From positions 1 to 6,733 of the forward strand of contig WGBZ01000101.1 of the NCBI GenBank assembly GCA_015494035.1: a DNA stretch of 6,733 bases, given 5' to 3'. Positions within the stretch are counted from its first letter, which is position 1. Each line of letters opens with the position of its first letter. A program made the translations under genes and the position numbers. The notes beneath the pieces were generated by a model. That model saw only the letters and a list, made by a program, of their open reading frames with translations. It made no database searches and was not told the origin of the DNA. This document shows positions 1 through 5,232 of the stretch, piece by piece. This stretch comes from Lysobacterales bacterium (GTDB lineage Bacteria > Pseudomonadota > Gammaproteobacteria > Xanthomonadales > Marinicellaceae).

Positions 1-1
1 G

Positions 2-886
2 GCCACCATCATCGGGGTGGAAATCTGGCATGCCAACCAGCTCGACGTGGCGCGGGTGGCCAACCAGCGTCAGGCCCTGCAGGCGGAGTATTACGCCCGC
101 GGTCTGGCGCTGTGGGCCGCCGACGTGTTGCGCGAAGATTATGAGCGCGACGGGGTCTTCGACACCAGCGCCGATGCCTGGAACCAGCCGGTGGCCGGCA
201 TCGCCGTACCCGAAGGGCAGCTTGGCGGCCGCCTCAGTGACCTCAGCGGCAAGTTCAATCTCAATAACCTGCTTGCGGTCGACGGCAGTGAAAACCCCCA
301 ACAGGTGGCGTATTTCCGCCGCTTGCTGCGCCGCCTGCAACTGGATGTCTCGTTGGCCGACAAGCTGCTGGACTGGATGGACAAAGACCGCCAGCCGCGC
401 CCCCAAGGCGCCGAGGATTTCACTTACCTGGCGCGTAAGCCCGCCTATTACAGCGCCTCCTCGCCGCTGTTTCACGTGGCCGAATTACGGTTGGTGGATG
501 GCATCGATGCCAGTACCTACGCCACGCTTGTCAAGCACGTCACCGCCTTGCCCACCCACCGGGCAAAAATCAACCTCAACACCGCCAGCGTGCCGGTGTT
601 GCTGGCCCTGGACGACAGCCTGACCCCGCGCCAGGCCATTGTTTTGCACCAGCAGGGCAGGGCAGCCTACCATTCCCTGCAGGAATTTCTGCAGCACCCG
701 GCGCTGGCCGGCCAGCCATTGGCGCTGGACCACCTGGGGCAACTGGCCACGGTGGCCAGCCAGTGGTTCCAGGCCGCCTCGGTGGTGCAAAGCGGGGAAT
801 CCGAATACGTCTACTTCGCCCTTTTGCGCCGCACCGGCGCCTTCACCCAGCCGGTGCTGTGGTCCCCCAACCCGTTTCTGCCCTAA
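2..886 (+). CDS. gspK: Type II secretion minor pseudopilin GspK, 5' end outside window
   Basis: GspK is the large minor pseudopilin that, with GspI and GspJ, forms the tip of the type II secretion pseudopilus in the inner membrane and periplasm. The reading frame is open from base 2 (Ala-Thr-Ile-Ile-Gly before the GTG at 17). The prepilin peptidase site and most of the hydrophobic N-terminal helix therefore lie upstream, and the GTG is not the real start. Counting from the GTG codon, family features are the amphipathic helix (about 5-45), the DLSGKFNLNNL segment (75-85), the acidic DWMDKD and GAED motifs (119-134, the region that binds calcium in GspK), the HVAELRLVDGI stretch (153-163) and INLNTAS (185-191). 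The C-terminus is complete at TAA 884-886. gspL would normally follow, but no gspL-like frame is present downstream. The identification is firm; only the N-terminus is missing. Confidence 0.93.
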   Translation, partial: ATIIGVEIWHANQLDVARVANQRQALQAEYYARGLALWAADVLREDYERDGVFDTSADAWNQPVAGIAVPEGQLGGRLSDLSGKFNLNNLLAVDGSENPQQVAYFRRLLRRLQLDVSLADKLLDWMDKDRQPRPQGAEDFTYLARKPAYYSASSPLFHVAELRLVDGIDASTYATLVKHVTALPTHRAKINLNTASVPVLLALDDSLTPRQAIVLHQQGRAAYHSLQEFLQHPALAGQPLALDHLGQLATVASQWFQAASVVQSGESEYVYFALLRRTGAFTQPVLWSPNPFLP

Positions 887-1073
887 ATCCGGCACTTGGC
901 TCTACCGATGCTAGATGAACAGGCACGACAAGTAATGACTGATAAGTTTTAGCAAAAACACCAGCGGCAGAACGGTCGAGAAGCCTTGAATTGATTGGAT
1001 TTCCCTGCAGAAGTCATAATCGGATAAAAACACACAAATGCCATAGACAGCTCGCCTCATTCCGTGCTATTTT

Positions 1074-1104
1074 TTGCTGGCTATTTATCGTCCTTATAGA
1101 TAAT
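1074..1104 (+). promoter_or_regulatory. Weak candidate promoter for the 1116 gene
   Basis: The AT-rich DNA before the GTG start contains TTGCTG (1074-1079, a 3/6 match to a -35 box) and GATAAT (1099-1104, a 5/6 match to a -10 box) separated by 19 bases. That spacing is long. A start of transcription near 1111 would leave almost no leader before the GTG at 1116. The rest of the 887-1115 gap shows no gene, no convincing terminator and no element I recognise. Confidence 0.22.
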
Positions 1105-1115
1105 AATGAGTACCG

Positions 1116-1700
1116 GTGGATAAAAAGTTTCAAGAAGCTGTCGTTGCATTTGCCGAGTCGGCTCAGATAATTGCTGATGCCTTACCTCAGTATATTAAAA
1201 AAAAGCAAACTTGCCTCAATATTCAGTTCCCCTACAGGGTCATCCGACCCCTAAAAAGTCACTACACCCGTTGGCCTTATTTATCCGATGAAAGAAAGAG
1301 AACAGTTGCCTGTGCAATTCAGCTATGTGATGTAAATCAATGGCACCTTAACGTTTGGAGGATCGGGCTAACCGCTGGCACTATGTGGGAATGGCATTGC
1401 ACACTCCCTGTTATCGCAGTGATTGAGACGTTGGCTTATGAGTTTGGTTGTCAATTCTCTCTTATTAATGAAGATACAAAATTCAAAAAAACTATTGATA
1501 CATTGCAATCCAAGGGGGTTATCAATACAAAGCTTCGTGATGATCTACATAAACTAAGGAATTATAGAAATAGAATACACCTGTATCTGCAAGGAGAAAT
1601 AGAAATGCACAATGGGAAGCCAAAGAAGTACAATGATGCGATTCGTGGCCTGCATAATCTTGAGAGATCACTCAGGCAATATTGTAGAAAAAATTGCTAA
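1116..1700 (+). CDS. Hypothetical protein with HEPN-like R-x6-H motif
   Basis: This 194-residue protein is of unknown function. It begins at GTG 1116; an in-frame TGA at 1107-1109 rules out an upstream start, and the Shine-Dalgarno signal is poor. Residues 1-30 and about 60-115 look helical, with an aromatic segment LTAGTMWEWH (85-94). The C-terminal third holds HKLRNYRNRIHLY (145-157), in which Arg148-Asn149 and His155 fit the R-x4-6-H motif of HEPN domains. These are small helical folds found in RNase toxins, abortive-infection proteins and stress nucleases. The tail (about 165-194) is basic. No signal peptide or membrane segment is seen. The gene is much richer in A+T than gspK and the - strand genes, and it sits where gspL is expected, suggesting horizontal acquisition. 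No nucleotidyltransferase (MNT) partner is adjacent. The HEPN assignment is inferred from motif and context and is not certain. Confidence 0.6.
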   Translation: MDKKFQEAVVAFAESAQIIADALPQYIKKKQTCLNIQFPYRVIRPLKSHYTRWPYLSDERKRTVACAIQLCDVNQWHLNVWRIGLTAGTMWEWHCTLPVIAVIETLAYEFGCQFSLINEDTKFKKTIDTLQSKGVINTKLRDDLHKLRNYRNRIHLYLQGEIEMHNGKPKKYNDAIRGLHNLERSLRQYCRKNC

Positions 1701-1810
1701 TAAGAAAATGATGAGGAGAGCTGGTATTCCCTGTGGGGGTCCTTACTGGGTAATTCCTCCGAAAGAAGCGGGGATCACCGGCGCGCTAAAATATCAGGAG
1801 ATTTCACGTG

Positions 1811-2242
1811 ATGCATCATGTATCGATAGACGATCTGGCGTTCAGGCAGCAGGTGGAGGCGGGGGTATTTCCCATCCCTGAGTTTAACCACCGTGCCCAT
1901 TTGCGGCTGGCTTATGTGTATCTGGCAGAAGGTGCTGCCGAGCAGGCCGTGCAACGCATGCGTCAGGCCTTGCTGGGCTTGCTGCAGCAGGCGGGCATTG
2001 ATCCATCGGTCAAGTTCCACGAGACCCTGACTCGGGCCTGGGTGCTGGCCGTGCATTATTTTATGGGCCAAACGGAACAGGCCGATTCGGCCGATAGTTT
2101 TATTGACCAGCACCCTGAACTGCTGGACACCCAAATCATGCTGACCCATTATTCGGCTGCTGTGCTATTTTCCGATCAGGCCCGCCAGGGCTTTGTTGAA
2201 CCCGACCTCGACCCGATACCTTTGGCTGGGAATTGCGCTTGA
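1811..2242 (+). CDS. Conserved hypothetical protein (NHRAH / FHETLTR family)
   Basis: This 143-residue soluble protein resembles an uncharacterised bacterial family recalled from proteobacterial genomes. The ATG at 1811 is preferred; a GTG immediately before it (1808) is also possible. AGGAG at 1796-1800 lies 10 bases before the ATG and 7 before the GTG. Visible motifs are FNHRAHLRLA (25-34), a helical stretch with A-x2-R repeats (about 42-60), FHETLTRAW (69-77) and a C-terminal segment LFSDQARQGFVEPDL. The paired histidines (27 and 30) together with His70-Glu71 could form a metal or substrate site, but this is speculation. There is no signal peptide or membrane helix. Base composition is close to that of gspK and unlike the 1116 gene, so this gene probably belongs to the older backbone. 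Its function is unknown. Confidence 0.8.
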   Translation: MHHVSIDDLAFRQQVEAGVFPIPEFNHRAHLRLAYVYLAEGAAEQAVQRMRQALLGLLQQAGIDPSVKFHETLTRAWVLAVHYFMGQTEQADSADSFIDQHPELLDTQIMLTHYSAAVLFSDQARQGFVEPDLDPIPLAGNCA

Positions 2243-2305
2243 TTGGTGTTATTTCCATCACACAGCTTGTTCGTTCTGTGCTTAAATACAAAGAGGAGGT
2301 TTCAT

Positions 2306-2494
2306 ATGAGCACAGCTAAATCGGAAGTACAGTCTCTTCTGGAAAAGTTGCCTGACGACTGCACGTTGGAAGACATCCAATACCATTTATATGTCGTTGA
2401 AAAAGTCCATCGGGGTCTCAAACGGGCTGAAAACGAAGGTGAAATATCTCAACAGGACGTTGAGAAACGGCTTAGTAAATGGAATACCAGATAA
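2306..2494 (+). CDS. Antitoxin of a ParE/RelE-type toxin-antitoxin pair
   Basis: This 62-residue protein starts at ATG 2306, preceded by an excellent Shine-Dalgarno sequence (AGGAGG, 2294-2299, 6-base spacing); the frame is open upstream but no better start exists. It is short and charged, with LLEKLPDDCTLEDIQYHLYV (11-30), a central helix KVHRGLKRAENEG and a C-terminal EISQQDVEKRLSKW. This layout is seen in small antitoxins encoded directly before RelE/ParE toxins. Its last 16 bases overlap the toxin reading frame, as is usual for co-translated modules. It has no obvious ribbon-helix-helix, so I do not call it ParD. Antitoxins of this kind normally bind the toxin and often repress their own promoter. 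A possible extended -10 (TGC then TTAAAT, 2279-2287) lies just upstream but is weak. The reading frame is intact although its toxin is not. Confidence 0.78.
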   Translation: MSTAKSEVQSLLEKLPDDCTLEDIQYHLYVVEKVHRGLKRAENEGEISQQDVEKRLSKWNTR

Positions 2495-2781
2495 CGTGGT
2501 CACCAGAAGCAGTGGAAGATCTTGAGTCGATTGCTAAATACATAGAAAGAGATTCTCCATACTATGCGTAATCCGTGGTCTCCCGGGTTCTTGAGTTATC
2601 AAGAAAGATACAGGAATTTCCGTTAATCGGCCGGGTGGTTCCAGAAATCGGAGACGAAGACATCCGCGAGCGGTTTATTTACAGCTATCGTCTTGTGTAT
2701 AAAATACAGCCGCAAAGCATTCTTGTGCTGGCAGTTATCCACGGAAAACGCCTGATTGAACATGTCGAAACCAGGTTGTGA
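2479..2781 (+). pseudogene. ParE/RelE-family toxin broken by an in-frame stop codon
   Basis: Reading from ATG 2479, the frame encodes a full-length (100-residue) ParE/RelE-superfamily toxin except for TAA at codon 31 (2569-2571). The N-terminal part has the family's WSPEAVEDLESIAKYI (7-22). After the stop, the same frame continues with VVSRVLELSRKIQEFP, GRVVPEI, IRERFIYSYRLVYKI and VLAVIHGKR, the conserved sheet core and C-terminal strand. There is no frameshift. A single C-to-T change turning CAA (Gln) into TAA explains the lesion, and Gln after YYA is what I would expect in relatives (recalled, not searched). A GTG lies three bases after the stop (2575). Reinitiation there could give a 68-residue fragment without the N-terminal helices, but no Shine-Dalgarno supports it. 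The toxin is therefore probably inactive. A sequencing error at one base is the alternative. Confidence 0.85.
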
Positions 2782-2942
2782 GTGAGCGCACAACCAACTG
2801 CCCGGGTCGATGTGCTCGTAAATATGCAGTTATATTGTAATATGGCCACGCTAAATGGGCGGCTTCCGGCTTCGACTTGCAGACGTTTTATCACCCCTGA
2901 ACACCCCTATAAAGAGCGATAAGCACCACTAAAACCCGACAA
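2782..2942. other. Non-coding spacer after the toxin remnant
   Basis: No credible reading frame, RNA gene or known element was found here. The only visible structure is a small dyad (ATATT-GT-AATAT, about 2832-2843). I checked for an integron attC site because toxin-antitoxin modules are frequent cassettes, but found no paired RYYYAAC and GTTRRRY core sites. Confidence 0.5.
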
Positions 2943-2967
2943 AAAACCCCGCTTGTGGCGGGGTTTT
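2943..2967 (-). terminator. Rho-independent terminator, probably for the - strand gene at 3190-3975
   Basis: AAAACCCCGC (2943-2952) pairs perfectly with GCGGGGTTTT (2958-2967) around a 5-base loop. On the - strand the GC stem is followed by six T residues, a textbook terminator. On the + strand the T run is four bases, so it may also work in that direction between the converging genes. Removing the 158-bp element at 3032-3189 and one target copy would bring it to about 60 bases from the stop codon of the - strand gene, a normal distance. Confidence 0.88.
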
Positions 2968-3027
2968 GGCTTTTCGCGTTGGTCTGCGCTGCGGTTTGGG
3001 TTGGCGCCGCGCTGACGCTGTTGCCGG

Positions 3028-3031
3028 TTAG
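3028..3031. repeat. Target-site duplication TTAG, left copy
   Basis: TTAG directly abuts the left end (GGAAGC) of the foldback element and is repeated at 3190-3193 on the right. It fits the YTAR target preference of IS5-group transposases. Confidence 0.75.
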
Positions 3032-3189
3032 GGAAGCTCTGATTGAATCTGGGCGAAGCAGGTTATGCCGGAAATGTTCGAGAACAAGGCGAAGTTTGCA
3101 GCTAATAGCCGGCTATTGGCAAGAACTTCAACGCAGTTATCGGACATCTCAGGCGTGAGAAGCGAGTTCATGATTCGATCAGAGCTTCC
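3032..3189. mobile_element. 158-bp MITE-like foldback element, probably IS5-group
   Basis: The two ends form an inverted repeat. Left GGAAGCTCTGATTGAATC (3032-3049) matches the complement of the right end (3172-3189) at all but one of 18 positions. The symmetry continues inward with a patch near 3071-3080 matching 3141-3150. It culminates in a perfect 14-bp palindrome AATAGCCGGCTATT (3104-3117) whose centre is exactly the centre of the element. GAAGTT (3091-3096) and AACTTC (3124-3129) extend the central stem. It is bounded by a TTAG duplication and encodes no transposase. Short length, terminal repeats, target duplication and lack of coding are the definition of a MITE. GGAAG ends and a YTAR-type target are features of the IS5 group, so an IS5-like transposase elsewhere in the genome would be the mobiliser (inference). 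A transcript through it in either direction would fold into one long hairpin. Confidence 0.82.
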
Positions 3190-3193
3190 TTAG
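3190..3193. repeat. Target-site duplication TTAG, right copy, containing a stop codon
   Basis: This second TTAG copy directly follows the right end of the element. Bases 3190-3192, read on the - strand, are the TAA stop codon of the neighbouring gene, so the duplication carries that stop. Confidence 0.75.
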
Positions 3194-3975
3194 GTGGCGT
3201 CGAACTTGAATACGGTGGCACCGTATTCGGGGAAGGTGCCTTCAGGCACTTCCACTTCGTGTTTCTTGAGCAGGTTTTCCACCTGTGAGCTGGCTTTTTC
3301 CAGCGTTTTCTTCACGTCTTTTTCGACCTTGTCCAGGCTCAGCGGCGGAATCTTACTGCTGGCAACGCTGGACACGTAGGCGTTTTCGTCGCTGCCTTCC
3401 TGCGACAGGTTGACGGCCTTGGCCAGGCGGTCCATGTGCGTGGCCTGTTCCTGCAGTTCGGCGATTTGTTCATCGCTGGAGCCGTATTCCCAGTTGACCA
3501 GTTCCACAGTGGTTTTGCCGTGCGGGATGGTGTGACCCAGACGGGTCAGTTCCTTGAGGATGATGTTGGGCGTGAAGCTGCCATTGGCATGTTTGATGCA
3601 AATGGTGGTGAAGCTGCTTTTGCCTTTTTTGGGGATCATGCGATCCGGGTATTTGCGGTCTGAAAGTTTTTTCAGGTCTTCCAGAATCAGCGGCAGCTTG
3701 TTGTGCTTTTTCCAGGTGCTGATGTCGCCGGTGCGCAGGTATTCGCTGGCGTGGCGGCGGTCAATGCCGGTGCGCAGGGCCAGTTCGGCGGCTGTGATGC
3801 GCGGGTCATTCTCGATCAGCGTGTCCATCAGGGCCTTGCGGAAGCTTTTGACAAAGCGGTGGTTGGGCTGGTCCAGGCGGCTGGCGATTTTGGCAAAAGC
3901 CCGTGCCAGCGTTTCAATGATGGCTTCTTCCTGTTCCAGATTCTTGATGTGTACTTCTTTCTTGGCTCGTGCCAT
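3190..3975 (-). CDS. Putative HTH protein resembling DUF6502
   Basis: This 261-residue cytoplasmic protein begins at ATG 3975-3973 with GAGGA nine bases upstream. The N-terminus is basic (ARAKKEVHIKN). Residues 14-55 are helical, and 61-82 (TAAELALRTGIDRRHASEYL and following) read as a helix-turn-helix. Residues 122-164 (SFTTI, then GSFTPNIILKELTRLG, then VELVNWEYG) resemble the second domain of DUF6502-type proteins as I recall them: a short acidic segment followed by a ..P..iL.EL.R.G..... pattern. About 212-241 is a charged helix that could form a coiled coil, and the last 20 residues may add a strand. A DNA-binding role is plausible from the HTH, but no target or ligand can be inferred. 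It lies 110 bases after ispB on the same strand and may be partly co-transcribed or use its own weak promoter. Its stop codon abuts the MITE at 3032-3189, which now separates it from its terminator. Confidence 0.75.
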   Translation of the reverse strand: MARAKKEVHIKNLEQEEAIIETLARAFAKIASRLDQPNHRFVKSFRKALMDTLIENDPRITAAELALRTGIDRRHASEYLRTGDISTWKKHNKLPLILEDLKKLSDRKYPDRMIPKKGKSSFTTICIKHANGSFTPNIILKELTRLGHTIPHGKTTVELVNWEYGSSDEQIAELQEQATHMDRLAKAVNLSQEGSDENAYVSSVASSKIPPLSLDKVEKDVKKTLEKASSQVENLLKKHEVEVPEGTFPEYGATVFKFDAT

Positions 3976-4012
3976 GGTTTCCAGTCCTCGTGGTTTAAAT
4001 AAACTGCCCGGG

Positions 4013-4018
4013 AATATA
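4013..4018 (-). promoter_or_regulatory. Possible -10 box for the 3190-3975 gene
   Basis: TATATT on the - strand lies about 37 bases before the ATG, so a transcript could begin near 4006 with a leader of roughly 30 bases. No good -35 sequence is visible at the right distance (TTCCAA at 17 bases is only a 3/6 match). Just upstream lie two nested dyads: CCAAGG (4021-4026) with CCTTGG (4064-4069), and GCGTA (4029-4033) with TACGC (4048-4052). These could be an operator or a structured leader. Confidence 0.28.
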
Positions 4019-4070
4019 CACCAAGGGCGCGTAGCTTGGAATGAAGATACGCAAATGTACGGTCCTTGGG

Positions 4071-4090
4071 AATAAGCATTAGTGCTTATT
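4071..4090 (-). terminator. AT-rich hairpin at the ispB stop, possible weak terminator
   Basis: AATAAGCA and TGCTTATT form a perfect 8-bp stem with a 4-base loop that overlaps the ispB stop codon (TAA at 4088-4086). No T run follows on the - strand, and the stem is AT-rich, so termination would be weak. On the + strand it is followed by TTGT, but no + strand gene ends here. It could serve as an mRNA 3'-end stabiliser or a partial terminator between ispB and the HTH gene. Confidence 0.35.
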
Positions 4091-5090
4091 TTGTACGGTT
4101 CCAGGCAAATTGGGTCAGAAAAGCCAGGGCATCGCGATAGGGAGATTCCGGCAACCGCTGCAGTTGGGCTTGCGCACGCTGCGCAAATTCCGCTGCCCGT
4201 TGCTGGCTGTAGGTGAGGGCGTTGCTGTGTGCCAGGCGTTGCTGGATGGTGTGGAAATCGTCCGGGCCGGGTTGGCTGATGGCCTTTTCCACGGCGGCCT
4301 TGTCGCCTGCGCTACCGTTTTCCAGCAGGTAGATGAGCGGCAGGGTGAGTTTGCCTTCGGCCAGGTCGTCGCCCAGGTTTTTGTCCAGATCCGGGTTGTC
4401 GCTGGCATAATCCAGCATGTCATCGGCGATCTGGAAGGCCATGCCCAGGTGGCGGCCATATGCGGCCAGGTTTTCCGCCAGTTCGGGCCGGCCGGCAATG
4501 ACCGCGGCCAGCTGGCAACCGGCTTCAAACAGCTTGGCGGTTTTGTTGGCGATGGTCTGGTCGTATTCGGCTTCGGTGATTTCCAGGTTGCCGATATTCA
4601 GCAGCTGCTGCACTTCCCCTTCGGAAATGGTGTTGGTGGCATCGGCCAGCACACGCATGATTTCAATGCGGTCCAGCCCCACCATCATCTGAAAGGCGCG
4701 TGAGTAGAGAAAATCCCCCACCAGCACGCTGGCGGAATTGCCCCAGACGGTGTTGGCGGTCTGGTTGCCGCGGCGCATTTCAGATTCGTCCACCACGTCG
4801 TCGTGCAGCAGGGTGGCGGTGTGGATAAACTCGATAATGGCGGCCAGTGTGGTGTGTTGCTGGCCTTGATACCCCACTGCCCGCGCGGCCAGCACCACCA
4901 GCAAAGGCCGCAGGCGCTTGCCACCGGCGCTGATGATGTATTCGGCGATCTGGCGGATCAGCACCACGGGCGAATCGAGGCTGTTGCGTATGGTGCTGTT
5001 AACCGCCTGCATGTCGGCCTCGGCCAGTGTCAGCACATCGGCCAGGGACGCAATGGGGGAATCAGCCACCAGGGGCGTGCTTTGGGTCAA
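4086..5090 (-). CDS. ispB: Octaprenyl diphosphate synthase (trans-polyprenyl diphosphate synthase)
   Basis: This enzyme condenses isopentenyl diphosphate onto farnesyl diphosphate to make the long all-trans polyprenyl tail of ubiquinone and menaquinone, at the cytoplasmic face. The 334-residue product has the full set of family motifs: GGKRLRP (56-62, isopentenyl diphosphate binding), the first aspartate-rich motif LLHDDVVDESEMRRG (94-108, DDxxD at 97-101), the KT pair (183-184), and the second aspartate-rich motif FQIADDMLDY (219-228, DDxxD at 223-227). It is slightly longer than the E. coli enzyme (323 residues), with the extra length at the N-terminus. The chosen start is TTG 5090-5088, supported by AGGAG six bases upstream; no ATG occurs before codon 27. 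Chain length is fixed by residues before the first DDxxD and cannot be read with certainty, so C8 is assumed from overall similarity to IspB. In many proteobacteria ispB is divergent from rplU-rpmA-obgE; here it lies downstream of ung on the same strand. Confidence 0.93.
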   Translation of the reverse strand: MTQSTPLVADSPIASLADVLTLAEADMQAVNSTIRNSLDSPVVLIRQIAEYIISAGGKRLRPLLVVLAARAVGYQGQQHTTLAAIIEFIHTATLLHDDVVDESEMRRGNQTANTVWGNSASVLVGDFLYSRAFQMMVGLDRIEIMRVLADATNTISEGEVQQLLNIGNLEITEAEYDQTIANKTAKLFEAGCQLAAVIAGRPELAENLAAYGRHLGMAFQIADDMLDYASDNPDLDKNLGDDLAEGKLTLPLIYLLENGSAGDKAAVEKAISQPGPDDFHTIQQRLAHSNALTYSQQRAAEFAQRAQAQLQRLPESPYRDALAFLTQFAWNRTK

Positions 5091-5096
5091 ACGGCT

Positions 5097-5101
5097 CTCC
5101 T
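5097..5101 (-). promoter_or_regulatory. Shine-Dalgarno sequence that decides the ispB TTG start
   Basis: AGGAG on the - strand stands six bases before the TTG at 5090, ideal spacing. It is the main reason to accept a TTG start rather than a start deeper in the frame. Confidence 0.7.
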
Positions 5102-5135
5102 GCTCGTGCGGGTTGTTGGAAGGCGTTGGCCTGCC

Positions 5136-5185
5136 ATGGTCAGATAATGGTCTGTTAACAGCCAGTTAACGGCCGGTTAACGGCC
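5136..5185. repeat. Tandem 11-bp repeat array upstream of ispB
   Basis: Four and a half units repeat every 11 bases. On the + strand they are ATGGTCAGATA (5136), ATGGTCTGTTA (5147), ACAGCCAGTTA (5158), ACGGCCGGTTA (5169) and the partial ACGGCC (5180). The array thus includes three GTTAAC palindromes at 5154, 5165 and 5176. It lies between the TATAAT box at 5200-5205 and the ispB start, mostly within the predicted 5' untranslated region. An 11-bp period is close to one DNA turn, so all units face the same side of the helix, as in operators for cooperatively binding proteins. A simple replication-slippage array is the alternative. Confidence 0.75.
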
Positions 5186-5199
5186 TGCCACTGGCACAA

Positions 5200-5205
5200 A
5201 TTATA
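5200..5205 (-). promoter_or_regulatory. Candidate -10 box of the ispB promoter
   Basis: A perfect TATAAT on the - strand lies in the 142-base gap between ung and ispB. No convincing -35 is seen 16-18 bases upstream (that stretch is GC-rich), so the promoter may need an activator or be weak. A start near 5193 would give a leader of about 100 bases that includes the 11-bp repeat array. Confidence 0.45.
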
Positions 5206-5232
5206 CCGGATTCGTGCGCCTGCGCGCAGTGC

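Noticed and set aside
887..1115. Remnant of gspL directly after gspK
   Set aside because: Translations in all frames after the gspK stop are short and show no cytoplasmic actin-like GspL start.
1612..1881. + strand frame of 89 residues bridging the end of the 1116 gene and the start of the 1811 gene
   Set aside because: It overlaps both better-supported genes out of frame, has low-complexity Gly runs and no family motifs.
2782..3031. Possible integron attC site after the toxin-antitoxin module
   Set aside because: No matching pair of RYYYAAC and GTTRRRY core sites and no imperfect hairpin of the expected form.
2955..3158. + strand frame of 67 residues starting with a hydrophobic segment
   Set aside because: It begins inside the terminator stem and runs into the MITE; the hydrophobic start is a by-product of GC-rich sequence.
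3828..4079. - strand frame of 83 residues overlapping the start of the HTH gene
   Set aside because: It overlaps the real gene in another frame and its N-terminal part is the structured intergenic region; no ribosome site.
4110..4703. Long + strand frame opposite ispB
   Set aside because: Antisense shadow of a gene with all its catalytic motifs; a high-GC codon pattern keeps the opposite frame open.
5136..5185. CRISPR array or replication iterons
   Set aside because: Units are contiguous 11-mers without spacers, and there is no replication gene or DnaA-box cluster nearby; a promoter-leader repeat is the simpler reading.
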